Shown here in pieces: positions 50,750 to 64,000 of a stretch of DNA of 64,000 bases. A program made the translations under genes and the position numbers. How positions within the stretch are numbered: the stretch's first letter is position 1; every line of letters begins with the position of its first letter. The DNA comes from Piper betle. Its lineage: Eukaryota > Streptophyta > Magnoliopsida > Piperales > Piperaceae. Below the pieces are notes generated by a model. It was not told the DNA's origin, ran no database searches, and worked only from the letters and a program-made list of their open reading frames with translations. The stretch spans positions 1 to 64,000 of the forward strand of contig JAURVB010001656.1 of NCBI GenBank assembly GCA_033002965.1, given 5' to 3'.

Positions 50750-51500
50750 TCAATGTATTATCAAAAATTGGAATCAAAATCGAAATTAGTTTTCGAAGGA
50801 GTCGAAATTGGAATCGGAATCGGTCTAAATCGGACAAGAATCAATTCAGTTGAATCACTCTGAATCAGTTCAAATTGGTCATATATAATAATTTGACAAC
50901 TCATAACATAAATATATAAAAATTAGACAGTTCAAATTGGTCATATATAATAATTTGACAACTCATAACATAAATATATAAAAATTAGATATTGATGTAA
51001 TTTTAATATTATTATGTGTATTATATTTTTTAGATTTTTTAAATTTAGTTTTAATTAATTATTATTTTCTACTCAAATCAAAATCGAGTCAACTTTTAAT
51101 TACGAAAATGCCACTCCCGCTCTTCACCCCTGCCATGCCTCCCCCTACCGACCTTGCCAAGCTCAGACTCCCCCCCATTAACCCTGCCTTGCCCAGACTC
51201 CCGCTACCACCTAGTCTCGTCAGCCCCCCCAACCCTGCCTCCCCCATCTGGCCCTGCCCGACCTTGTTGGAGTGAAGGGGTGACACCAGCGCGAAGGGAG
51301 AGCAATGAGGTATTTTTGTCATTATAAAATTTAAATTTCTATTTTGCCCACACATAAATAATTTATATAATATAAAATTAAAGATATTTTAGTAACTTAT
51401 CCCAAACCAATTCAAAAACCGATTCCACCCAAATTTAAAACAAATTTTGCCCGATCCGATTTAAATCTTCCGATTCCAAGTGAAATCGGTTGATTTTTTC
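50750..51500 (-). mobile_element. GAATCGG-family repeat, copy C
   Basis: Inverted relative to copies A and B. From the left: GGAATCGGAATCGG (50811), CAATTCAGTTGAATCACTC, GGTCATATATAATAATTTGA, CGAGTCAACTTTTAATTACG (51083), a GC-rich core (51110-51290), then CCGATTCCACC and CCGATTCCAAG near the right end. The minus ORF 51089-51355 (Gly/Leu-rich) is a product of the core. It contains a perfect 62-bp tandem duplication (50866-50989). Confidence 0.55.
50866..50989. repeat. Perfect 62-bp tandem duplication
   Basis: The unit starting CAGTTCAAATTGGTCATATA at 50866 repeats without visible change at 50928. It lies inside copy C of the GAATCGG family and indicates a recent slippage or unequal-exchange event. 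Confidence 0.9.
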
Positions 51501-52271
51501 AACGGGGGTGTAAAGTTGTCCGTCTATTGTTATTCAAGTTGAAAATAAAGTTTACGATTAACCTGTATTATGAATTTGAGAAGAGGCGATTAGACCATAA
51601 TCATTATTATTATTATATTACTTTTGTAGGTCACTTCGTTTCCGATCAATCCGATTAAATTTAGATTCAAAAAACCAGCCCCACACTCGAACCCATAAAG
51701 TCCTAATGTAGGATACAAATAAGAGATCCAAAAGTCCGGTCTGAATGCTGCCTCTACTTCTAACACTCCATTTTGTTGTTTAGCCAACGTACCTAAAAAA
51801 TGTTGGCTAAAAAACCCCTCCCGTTCACCATAGTTTCTTTTAAAATCAATAATCTTGTCTTCAATAAGTTGAAAAAGAGAGAATTGAGCCCTATCAATGA
51901 TCAATTACAGCCAAAATGGTCACTAATACATATGAAAAAATAATAAATCATTGTTGAACCCGTTCGTGAGAAAAATGAGACTCAGAATATCGAGGATCAC
52001 ATGAAATATATGCACTCTTTCTTCTTCAACGTTTTAAAACAAAAAAATCTTTCTTGCGAGTGCACTCTTCAGAAGCGGAAGACATCACTTCGGCCATTTT
52101 ATTCATCAAAGCTACCATGGCACGGGATACACAAACTACTTAATTTAAGCATGTGTTGGAAACACCATCTAATGAAACTCATAATTAATTAGATGTTTAA
52201 GCTCAACACATAACCCAAATTTAGTACTGTGGATGGATACATGAAACCAAAAACAAACGATAGAACACACT
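51501..52271. other. 3' flank of the AK6 gene
   Basis: No gene seen. 51590-51904 is open on the minus strand without a recognisable domain. 52000-52270 probably includes the 3' UTR of the minus-strand kinase gene. Confidence 0.4.
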
Positions 52272-53883
<1,612 letters not shown>

Positions 53884-55835
53884 GATGCCGCCGCTCCCAA
53901 AAAGCTAGGGTTTCCTTCAATAGGACGCCGACGGGCGCAAATACAAGAACAGCCAGTACCTTTTTGGGAAATAGAAGAACCGAGAGGGGCCAACAAGGAC
54001 ACGTGGACGACGCGACGGAAGGCGGGTAAGTAGGCCAGTAGTTTAGGTGTGCCAGTCAAGTTAATTGTTTATATTTTTGGAACATGAAAAATCTTATTAT
54101 TATTATCGGCTTTATTTTTGGCACCGAAAATGATTTGTGACACATCAATCAAATTAATTAATATTAATTAGGTAAGATATTGCGTTATTAAATAATAAAA
54201 TAAATTATAATAATATAATATATTAAAAATAGCTTTTACCTTTAAAGATATGTTTTAATTAAATAAATAAATATATTATAATAATTCAATTTATTTTCTA
54301 TTTTTATTGTATTTTAAATGATCTAATCTCTTACTTTTTATTAGAGCACAAATTTTAACTCCCCTTTAATTAATAAGAATATTTGGGATTTTTTTACCGG
54401 ACAAATTTTCACACAATATGTTAAAAAAATTTAAAAAAATTAAAATTATTGTGGTTTATAAAAATAAAAAATCCCAAGTTTTGAAATGAATTGGCCAAAA
54501 TAATAGATAAATGCTTGTTTAAAATTTTTATTTTGTTTATTAACTAATTTTTATTAATATATTAACTAATCAAATGAGGATGACCGAGCCAGCAAAAAGG
54601 AAAACTAACCACCAAGAATAAATAAAGGGAAAAGTGAAAGGGGACGCATGAGAAGGAGATAATACATGTGGGCACAAAAAGAAAAGGAAACAGGAAAATA
54701 AACTTTCTATTTTATAATAGGCCCAAGTAATTATTAACTCCCAGGTAGAGTGAACATTGTGCTATGTTGAAAGAGCTCTGAAGATGTTTAATTTTAGTTT
54801 AGTAAAGCTCAATCTTTTCGATGTAATTAATAATTGAAACATCCTTTTTTTAATACTAATAAATTAATTTAATAACAAAAAATTTAATAAATTATATGAG
54901 CACAAATATTTTAATCATATCAAAATTTTAAATTTAATATGCTAAAAATTTAATAAGATCAGAAAAAAATTTAAACCTATTTATTAAATTTGATATGAGT
55001 CATATATTAAAAAAATTTTCGTATAGGAATATATTTTTAATTAATTAGATCAAAAAATTTAATTTTTTATCTAATTAATAAATTTAAATCAGTTTAGTTT
55101 AAATTTATTAAAATTATAAGCTTTTGCATAAAATAAAAAAATTATATTACTCATGCCAAGCTAACTTGGTGCTTATTTAGTAGATCTTATTAAATTTTAA
55201 ATTTTTTTCGTAATTATTATTATAAGATATAATTATTAGGTTTATCCTGTATCATTCGTGAATGATATTAATGAATTATATATAGATTAATAGGAAAATT
55301 TTATTCTTTAAAGTGGCTTTTTGATTAAAAGCTAGTGACACTTATTAAAAGTTATTTTTAGGGCTTAAAGGGCCAAATAATAACAATGAAAAATGTAATT
55401 TAGAGAATTTTTTTGTCAGGTTATTTTTCATCGACTGTGGATAAAATAGGTGACAAAATATCGTTATATTAGTTAACTTTTGTATTAAGAGTTTGTAACT
55501 GGTGCTCAAAAAATTTTGGCAACGTGGCGCACCCAAAAGGATCTACATCAAGAAATTTTCTTTCATCTAAAACGAACATCTGGAAATGGTTGAAACCCGA
55601 AGATGTTGGGGAGACATCCATCCTCCTTGGATACCAATCGCTCCGCCAGCAATCGAGATCACGCAGAGACCAGCACCGACGCTCCCCACCCGCCATTGTA
55701 GCTTCTCCATGCGGACGGAGCCCCCTTGTTATACGTGCCAACTCATGTCTCCTCCGGCATTCTAAGGGGAGGATTGCATGACTCACCAGTTTGTTATTAA
55801 GGAAACTTGATGGAGGAGTTATAATGGGGTTGCGG
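53884..55835. other. Divergent intergenic region between AK6 and the SNARE remnant
   Basis: 53884-54060 is GC-rich upstream sequence of AK6. 54070-55480 is very AT-rich with no gene. 55500-55835 is the likely promoter and leader of the plus-strand SNARE gene; the minus ORF 55469-55996 is a shadow that runs antisense through that gene's first exon. Confidence 0.5.
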
Positions 55836-58800
55836 ATGGACCTGTCCGGACTAGGCCAGGAGTTGGCCAGCCTCGACAGCCATATTTCCGATATCCTCCG
55901 ATCTATTTCGTAAGTGTCTTCATCAGCTTTTGTGCTTTTCATGCCTCTATATATGTGAGGTTGTACTCTTGGCCTCGCTTTTATCAATTGATGCAAACTC
56001 TACGTTCTTGTTCCTCGCCCCTTTTTTTCTTTTTTGTTAATGCCATATTCTGTTGTCTGCTGCTATTTGTTGTTTATTTTTCTTCAGTTATAATTTGCTG
56101 CTTAAAATCAAGGGAGTTATAATTTGCTGCTTAAAATCAAGGGGGTCGACATTGAATTTCATTACGTTAGATAGCTTCTTAACCATCTGAAATATCTGCA
56201 AGAGTAGGATTGATGTTGATATGATTTAGCTAACCTAGGAACCCACTCAGTCACCAGACGTGGGACAATGATGTTAACATACCCCTGCTTGTGTAAGCCG
56301 GATTAGACTTAGCACATGGACCCTACATCCGTGCTACCTGGGTGTTTTATTTTTGGCATTTATAGACTGGCCGTGTAGATTTCATCTGCACCACAATTAA
56401 TGAACATGTAGGCGTTAATGAGATGTGGCACTCGGGGAGTCCTGTGTGGGTTGGCTTTGATACCATCTTAAAATAGGTCCATGAGCTTCACTCGAAAATG
56501 ACTCGCTACTTTAGATAACTTAGGAACTCACATTTATTTTAATCACCACCCATGTTATATAGAAATGTAAAACAATGATGTTAACAATCTCTACAATAAA
56601 ACATCTTGAAAATAAAAATGGTGGGATTAATTAAGACAGTGACATCAAATTGGAAATTACACTCATGATATTCAAATCTGCTTAAAACGCTAACACGAGT
56701 ACTGCATTGCCTTCCTTCCACGACGAAATCGCCTTTTTGGAGCTGAGGGTCATCTCATCAAAATAAATGATTAAATGCTATCTTGATCTGTGGTACGTTG
56801 TAACTAAATTTTACATCTCTGACAGAAATGGATTCCAGCAACTTGAAAAGATTAAGGATACCAATAGGCAGAGCAGACAGTCGGAGGAGCTCACAGGGAA
56901 GATGAAGGAATGCAAGAGCTTGTTCAAAGTACCTCTCTCTTGTTGTTTTTCTAGGATTAACAGTTTTTTTATAGTAAAACATTACTAAGCACTATCTGTT
57001 TGTTTGTCTACAATCTAATGATTTAATGTTGAACTATTTTCTGCTAGAGGCTATAAGCTTGTTCTGCATGCCTCTTCAAGTTTTCAAGATTTATAAAAAC
57101 TTTTACTACATTAAATCTTGAAAAGAACAGCTTTCTGAAATTTATAAAATGAACATGTGCAAAATACTAGATTCCTTATTACTTCCTTGACGATGGCGTT
57201 ACGGTAGGATCACAACAACACATAAAAATGCCAACAAGGCCAAGTTAATTATCTTTTGCCCTTGTGTATCAAGTTTATGGGCAACATCAAAGGCAGATTT
57301 ATGCTGAGCTTCTTTTCTGAAATTAATTTATCTGGCTATTAATCTCATTATATTGAAATTCCTTAAACATGAAATGTGAATATTTTATGAAGAAAAGTGT
57401 TTGCCTTGAAGATCTTTTTGGAACTGTCATCATTATCCACAGACATATCAAGGAGTTTGATAGAGAAATAAGAGAAGAGGAGGCTAAGAGCTCGCCAGAC
57501 ATAATCAGAAAGCTCAACGAGAAAAAACAATCAATGGTTTTGTGCCACTCATATTTGATAGAGTTTAATGAACTTGCTATCTTTCTGCATCTGAAAACTG
57601 GTATCACTTTCTTCCAAGCCAAAGAACTAAATTCGTAAGTTTCCTTCAGAAAGCAGTAAGGCCACTTCTTTGAACTACAAATTATTTATGCAGGCTTTAG
57701 CATAGACTAACTGTTCGGTCTACTTCAATAATTTTGCAATAAGTAGATGGAAGACACATACTTCTAATTGCTGAAATACCAAGATAAGAAGACATGCTAG
57801 ATCGCCATACATTTGTGCCTCTTTCATGAGGATGGATTTTTTCTTGAATTTTTGCCATTTTGTTTATCTACTCTTAATTAATAAAAGGGGAACTAAAATT
57901 GGGTTGTGAAAAAGTAGGAGATTTGACCAATCAAAATACAACAAAAATAAAAAAATAATACAAATTATAATAATATATCGTCTCATTTGATTAAAGTTTG
58001 TCCTTAAAATTGAAGTCTATCACTAAGATTTGTTAAATATGATTATATTATCTCATTATTTGTAAAAGTTTATTTGTAAAATTAGTTATCTGTAGCATAG
58101 GACATGCATGCCAGGCGTCTTGCCTAGTTTTAATAAACTTTGACCTTGATTCATGTTTAGTAATAATTAGTCAACAATCATTCCTTAAAGTTTCAAAATG
58201 TTGATCCTAAGCTTTAATTGTGGATTCTAAGATTACTTTTCTTGCTGATGTCTGCTTTGATGTCCTCAAACTTATCGAGGACAAGAGAACAATTTGTTTT
58301 TCATGTGGTTCGTTTTCTTTTTTCTTTTTTAATAAAAAAATTACAAATAACTTGCACAACCTGTGTTTGGGCAAACGTTCACAAGACCTTTCCAAGATTC
58401 AGAAAGAGTAACCTTGCGTATAATAACAAAATGGAAAAAGAAAACACAATGTACACTCTCAATTAATGTCAAACTAACTTCTTCATTCCCAGTTGGCAAG
58501 AATCTAATTATACTGCTCTTCTACGCTAATACCTGAAATCTTACTCATCTCACTTGAACTCTTACTCGAAAAGAAAAAAACAACTGGTTTTGATCAATCA
58601 AAAGAAAGCTACTAGAAGGACACTGAAGCTAAATATATCCTTGTACCATATGCCTCTTCAATTTCTTCTACTAAATTGATGATTTGTACTGACTTGATGC
58701 TCTTTATTTGGGGTGGATAATTGTCAAACATTTTCCCAGCTCACTATATTGATTGTGGCTGAAGTTGTTATATTTCTCGATTCATATGTATTTAACTCCT

Positions 58801-60514
58801 TTATTATTTGATTTATGGTTATTTTTTGTTTATCTTAAAAATACTGAATGGTGTTGTAGATATGCTAGTAGTCTTGAAAACAAGCGCGTTGACTTGTTTG
58901 ATGGTGTTGATGGTGCAGTGGGGCTTGCAGAGGAGAACATTTTACTTGCTTCATGTAAGATTATGTTTGTTTGTTGGCTTTTTTGGCCTAGTTCCTTTTG
59001 TGCAATAGTATTAGATAAATGCCATGCTTTCACCATCATACTTTATTTTTTTGTCAGCTCATGACATTGTACAAGTGACATGTTTTACACCACCACCACC
59101 ACCACTGCCACCTCCACCACCGCCACCTCCACCACCACCATCATCATCGTCATCATCATAATCATCACCTTGTCCTAACCGGGCTAGGGACGGTGGCATG
59201 GATTTTGTGTCACTAGTTGATTGCTTTCACATTTTAATTGGTGACACGAGACTATGCAGAAATAAAATGGCAAATTTTTGCATCTGGTGCTCTTCCTGCT
59301 AGGATTCAACTTTTATTATTCTCAAGGAAAAAATTGTCTTATCTCATTTTGCAAAATTTATTCAGATTTGCTATTTTGATTGATTAGCTCAGATGAGTAC
59401 ATTGATATGGATATGAATTATAGTAAAAGGAGCTTTGATCTTTATATATTCTTTATTTGGTGCTTAACAGCCATGACCAACCAACACTTGATTGATAAAG
59501 GAATGAGACAGATCAAGCTATAGAATGTTCTAACAAGATCTGTTTTCCATATTTTGAAAAATTATGCTTGTTATCTACTTTTCTAGCTTCAAGTAGTCAT
59601 TGTTATCTCGTAACATTTTTTGTAATGGCACGTTAAAGGTTGTTCAAGATACAATTAATGTAGGAGCTGAGACATCAGCTGCTTTGAAGGCTCAGGTACC
59701 AATTTCATTTGCCTTTTGATCTATTTTAATTTGGTAGTTCGATACTGATAGACATTGTAACTGATCATCATTATAACTTTTCCATATTGTATCATTGTCC
59801 AGACAGAACAGATGAGCCGCATTGTCAATGAATTTGACTCTATCCATTTTTCCATTAAAAAGGCTTCTTGTCAAAGAAATGGGCAGACAGGCAAAACTTT
59901 ACACCAATGAGAGCTTTGGCAACGTTAATGGTTGTACCTATACTTATGCTGCGACTTTCAAATTTGTTGTCTTCAAGGTGGCTGACTGATCGATGCATTC
60001 TGGCATTGCTTTTCATCTTTGTTTTGGGTGTGATCACCATCATTATAGTGAAGGTTTGAAATTTAATTAATGCATACAGTCTTCTAAATACTTCATAAAC
60101 TAGCCGAATATTTTATTGTTCCACTAATTTAATAGCAATTCTTTAAGTAACAAACTGCTCCATAATTTTTTTTAACTCTTCAAATGACTCCCTATGTGGA
60201 ATAACATCAGGGCGATTCACTATGTAGCTGTAGCAGATTACCTGAATGGCAGCGTTGTTCTGGGTGACTCTATATGCCATTGGTATGAGCCTTGTTCTAT
60301 TTGTTACTGCTTAAGTATTTGTTTATAATTTATTGTGTCAGTTACTCATATATGTTCTATCATGTTAGACGGATAAATTCAAGCTTCAAATATTTTCCTA
60401 ATATTTGTACATTGAAAATTCAGATCATCAATCCTCATAACAAAAGACATTCGTGATATTCCTGGACTAGCACCACCTGCACAAACAAGGAAGCTTCTTT
60501 GGCATCAAGAATAG
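55836..60514 (+). pseudogene. NPSN13: Novel plant SNARE 13-type gene, decayed
   Basis: NPSN proteins are plant-specific Qb-SNAREs; NPSN11 acts at the cell plate. Recognised exons: 55836-55909 (MDLSGLGQELASLDSHI), 56826-56928 (GFQQLEKIKDTNRQSRQSEE), 57453-57536 (EFDREIREEEAKSSPDI, NEKKQSM), about 57620-57635 (KELNS), 58860-58954 (NKRVDLFDG, AEENILLAS), 59471-59537 (MTNQHLIDKG), 59639-59695 (VVQDTINVGAETSAALKAQ), 59803-59890 (EQMSRIVNE, SIHFSIKKA), 59978-60053 (DRCILALLFIFVLGVITIII membrane anchor), 60424-60514 (DIPGLAPPAQTRKLLW). The tail AQTRKLL and EEEAKSSPD favour NPSN13. Damage: no exon for YVALRKT was found; the KELNS exon is out of phase; bases are missing before ETDQAIE (about 59497); a GT donor is lost after 59537; there are breaks near 59862 and 59983 and an extra A at about 60438. 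Five or more lesions make it a pseudogene unless the assembly is poor here. Confidence 0.85.
59080..59166. repeat. CCA/TCA trinucleotide microsatellite
   Basis: Interrupted (CCA)n passing into (TCA)n inside an intron of the SNARE remnant. It has no coding role there. Confidence 0.9.
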
Positions 60515-61809
60515 TCCGGAATTTAAAACAGTCTCAACTTGCATGGGTGTACGATGCTTATACCGTTACGGCTGTGTGCGCAAAGATGACATTTTGCCAC
60601 CATTTAGCTGGTGTTGTTTGAAATCAGTCGTTACTTCATTTTCTATCTTGATCATATCAAATGCTTCAGGAAAACCTATTTTCCATGGACAAACATAGTT
60701 GACGTTGTAGATAGTTTGAAATATTTCTTGTTGTACGGCTGTGAAAGGCGGCACAAGTTCATTTATTTAGGTTGGTGCCAGTCATTTTGTAATTAAATAA
60801 CATACATTCTGCGGGCAGTGCTTGATAGTTTTTGAAGTACAACCATCGTGAGAATTTGTAGTGATTTTATTTGGATGTATGCTTTTCTGTTAATTTTGGG
60901 GGCCTCCTCATCCCATTGAAATCTCTTATCAGGCCATACCAGTGTATCTTATCAGCTCCAGTATCCTCATTAACGACCAAGGTGATGCCGGTGCAGTGGT
61001 TGGACAAGGACCTGCACCGTATGGGAGCTTATTTCCGGAGAACTATGTGTATGTGCATGGTCCACATATCTAGATATAATGTAAGAATAGACGCACTGGT
61101 TGCCTTGCTCTCTTCTGCTGCTATAACGTCGAATATATCCAAGGCAATGTAAGAAAAATCATACATCCTACATTAAACGCTTGGATTCAAGGCTATACTA
61201 TGTCGGAAAATCAACTGCAAATACAAATATGGATCAGGAAAAATATATAAATAGAAGTACCTGCTGCTAGAGTACTTCTTATACCATCTTTTCCTAAATC
61301 AAGCACATCTCCGGAAGACAACGGCACCAACAAAATGTAAAGACATAGACATACATAATTCGTTGCAATTCATTCATTAAAGGAGGGCAAAGCGAAGGGA
61401 TATGAATATTGATCTTTGGCGCACTTTGAAGAGAGTGAAGTTTGTAATATACATGTACCAGGCCATTGCTCAATGCTCATCATGTAACACCAGTGTGCAT
61501 TCTGAGTCACTGCTCCGCAGGTTGGTCGGTCGACAACATCAGATGGCGCCTGTACACAGTCACATGCCAGGCACCAACGTGAAAGGCACAAAAAGGCAAA
61601 TGAAGACCACAAGCGCAGAATCCAACTGCCCCTTTATATCTATACATGTTTTTCAGGTGCTATTTATTAAAAGCCACACACGGCGGCGAGTTGAGCTTTT
61701 CAGCATTAAAAATGTCCCGGCTACAACTATTTTAGATTTGTAAATGATAGTCATGTTTAGATGTTTCAACGTATTAATTATTACTTGCTATATTTTTTAT
61801 TAAAGAAGA
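60515..61809. other. 3' flank of the SNARE remnant with one exon-like stretch
   Basis: 60515-60930 is probably the former 3' UTR. At 60932-61073 a plus frame after a TTATCAG acceptor reads AIPVYLISSSILINDQGDAG and later GSLFPENYVYVHGPHI before a stop. It looks like a terminal exon but matches no family I know. 61380-61740 has short ORFs without domains. Confidence 0.3.
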
Positions 61810-63467
61810 TGTTGGGTTAATCACACATAAGTTGACTAGTGACTTGTATATAATTTAATAAAAAAGTCTTATTGTCTCAACTAGCTTTTAAATTAAAAAA
61901 GCCCCGCAAAACTTATTTTGATCTCTTTTTTAGGTTTAAAGTGCCTAACAGTCATATCAGAGCTTGATAAAATAGTTTATTAGTATTTTGTCAAGGTTTT
62001 AATTAGGGGGAAAATAGAACATTGCGAGTTAGAAATGGAGATGTGTTGAAATATTTCTTTTTAAAAGGGGAGATATGTTGAAATATTTCTTTTTCGTTGA
62101 GATTTTAATTAAAGGAGAAATAAAACATTACATATGAGTCAGGAGGGGAGATGTGTTGAAATATTTCTCTTATCATGTGATGGTGGTTGATAGACAAATG
62201 ACATTAATATATCAAGTTTGACGGCTTTTTGACAACAATGCAAAGTGAAAGATTTTCTAAAGTGCTTATCATAGTCGGGAAATGGAGAATTATTGGAGAT
62301 ATTCACTCCTACGAAAAACGTTCAATCACATGAGAAGTTATGAAATTATGAAGATATTCAAAGAGATATAAAAAATTAAAGGAGAATTGTGGAATATAAA
62401 GAAGAAACTCATTACTCAGGGAGTAATATATGAAATTGGCTCTACATTTCTTAGAAGCGTTTGATATTGGTTTATAAATATATAGTTAGATATGCTTTCC
62501 CTTTGGGAAGATACGAGAGGATATAGATTTATATAAGGTCACAATTTATAGTGCACGTAGGAGAAGAAAAAGAAATTATTTGTTGTGAGGAGAATACGTG
62601 TCTTTAGATTTTTCGACAAGAACAACATTGGTTAATTTCTTATCCTTCTTTACTTTTTATTTATGGTTTGTAATTGATAACAATATTACTCATACGGGAG
62701 AAGTTTTCTACATGTGTTGAGTGAAGTTTTCTACATTTGAGTGGAGTTTTTTATATATATTGAGGTGAAGTTTTCCACATGTATTGGAAAAAGTTTTACT
62801 CATGTATGTCAGATAATTCATTCATGTATTGGGAGGGAGTTCCCTCATGTTTCACTTTTGTTGTAAAAAGAAATTTATATTCATAGTGGTTTGTGGTGGA
62901 GATTTCAAGAATAAATTATCATGTGTTCTATTTGGTGATTAAAGATCTCGACAAATAAGTTATTGCGGCCCCCAACAATTATTTTGACACTACTATTGGG
63001 TCCTTTGGGCCCCCAAAGGGACCCAATAATGGTATAAGAGTCAGATGGATTTTGGTCTTACTTCGATTTACCTTATAGTAAGTCAACTAGTCCAAATTAG
63101 AATCTTCTGTAACATCGCTGTAATATATCAACTCTCGCATGTGTGAGATAGAAATGATTTGAATGACTTGATAAGTGAGGGGCCTCTAGGTAAGATTGGA
63201 TTAACCCGAATTAGGATCGTGAAACTTCATTGAAACATATAGACACAACATATGTGAGAGAGAAATGATTTAGATGGTCTTATGAGAGAGAAATGATTTA
63301 GATGGTCTTATATGTAAGGGGGGAAATTGTTAGATTAATCTCACATCTTGCGTGTGACTTTTATATAAGTTAATGTAAAAATTTTATCTTTTAAGCTTAT
63401 TTTTGAATTAAGAGAGACCTATAAAATATGTTTTAAGTTTCTTTTAGGGGACTCGAAAGGCCCTAAA
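61810..63467 (+). mobile_element. TRIM-like non-autonomous LTR retrotransposon
   Basis: Terminal repeats 61810-61950 (141 bp, TGTTGGGTTAATC to GTGCCTAACA) and 63328-63467 (140 bp, TGTTAGATTAATC to GGCCCTAAA) are diverged but clearly alignable. Target duplication GAAGA flanks both ends (61805-61809 and 63468-63472). Directly after the left repeat, CATATCAGAGCTTGAT resembles the initiator-tRNA-Met primer site (consensus TGGTATCAGAGC). A polypurine tract AAGGGGGGAAA (63316-63326) precedes the right repeat. The 1.4-kb interior has no coding frame but several short tandem repeats and a second primer-site-like TGGTATAAGAGTC at 63030. Size and layout fit a TRIM. The interior's second primer-like site may mark a nested relic. 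Confidence 0.82.
62994..63028. other. Strong hairpin inside the TRIM
   Basis: TATTGGGTCCTTTGGG and CCCAAAGGGACCCAATA pair over 16 bases with a single bulge and a 2-nt loop. It is immediately followed by the primer-site-like TGGTATAAGAG. Confidence 0.8.
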
Positions 63468-64000
63468 GAAGAAAGGTTGGTTGCATATTCATATTAGACT
63501 CAGTTGGTGAGTCAATTATTCTTTCTTATTTTTTTAAACTCACGGTAATTCGATTGTTTCTCTGACTAATACTTGTTTAAACTTTGAAGTCAAGACGTTC
63601 TCAAAACGATGCAAACCTCACGCCCATTGTACTACCCTGCATGTCTAACCCTGGCCCCGACTGAAGTGTTCGCGATCGAGTCACTATTTTTAGTTGAAAA
63701 TAAAATAAATGAAAACAATGCCATCTCCATCACACATTTAAGAACAAGTTGGCCAGAAATTGTAAGAAAAATGTGTGCGGGAATGGAAAGCCGTAGCAAG
63801 CCAGGCAAAGAAATTTTTTGGCGACGCCTGGCGTCACCGAGCGTCCCCATCGTTGATGGTGGAGACCATCAACGACCATTGGCGTCGCCAATAGGCATCG
63901 CCAAGTGCTGCTGCGAGGCAAAAACCAAGGGTCCAGGTTTCCATTAGAAGATAAATGATCGTTCGTAAAGTGAGATGGGTGCGTGTGTAATCAATAATGA
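63468..64000. other. Right-edge sequence, no gene recognised
   Basis: The plus ORF 63609-63947 and its minus shadows have no recognisable domain. A stem-rich segment at 63820-63889 contains CGTTGATGGT/ACCATCAACG as a perfect 10-bp stem with a 4-nt loop, flanked by GGCGACGCC/GGCGTCGCC. Probably part of a repeat continuing beyond the window. Confidence 0.4.

Noticed and set aside
55469..55996. 175-residue minus ORF
   Set aside because: Runs antisense through the recognised first exon of the SNARE gene; no domain.

Overview
The window is nuclear DNA from a flowering plant. Seven intron-rich genes or gene remnants with land-plant homologues sit in AT-rich sequence with plant-type transposable elements: long solo-type LTRs, a TRIM, foldback elements, a BED-hAT remnant, and (TA)n and GA tracts. 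The sequence does not let me name the species. All exon boundaries are my own reading from GT/AG (or GC/AG) sites, phase and remembered family sequence; no search was run.

Layout. 1-4600: RPN13-type proteasome receptor (minus, C-terminus off the left edge). 4700-13090: foldback element, AT-rich sequence, a likely 2.7-kb solo LTR, unassigned open sequence and two tRNA-like units. 13095-14035: first copy of a repeat family with GAATCGG-rich ends. 14320-17569: intact meiotic gene PHS1 (plus), convergent with a fibrillarin gene (minus, 18205-21658) whose fifth intron carries a box C/D snoRNA. 21.8-25.5 kb: spacer with a 560-bp GC-rich hairpin element and a 92-bp tandem repeat. 25.5-29.4 kb: TIR-NB-ARC-TPR gene of the ancient XTNX/TNP type, with two frame breaks. 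29.65-34.0 kb: second LTR-like block with internal duplications. 34-38.9 kb: no gene recognised. 38927-44384: intact DP gene, the E2F partner (minus), with a GAATCGG-family copy about 100 bp upstream of its start codon. 46.5-50.3 kb: BED-hAT transposase pseudogene. 50.7-51.5 kb: third copy of the repeat. 52272-53883: intact adenylate kinase 6 gene (minus). 55836-60514: decayed NPSN13-type SNARE gene (plus). 61810-63467: a TRIM-like LTR element with a matching 5-bp target duplication.

Functionally the genes are unrelated neighbours: proteasome, meiosis, ribosome biogenesis (fibrillarin, its snoRNA, and AK6, which also acts in pre-rRNA processing), cell cycle, innate-immunity-type NLR and membrane fusion. 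No operon-like or clustered pathway is visible. The most notable points are the snoRNA inside the fibrillarin gene, a 21-codon in-frame duplication in PHS1, the three-copy repeat family, and the contrast between three cleanly open genes (PHS1, DP, AK6) and three conserved genes carrying several indels (fibrillarin, XTNX, NPSN13). That contrast means either pseudogenes or residual assembly errors.
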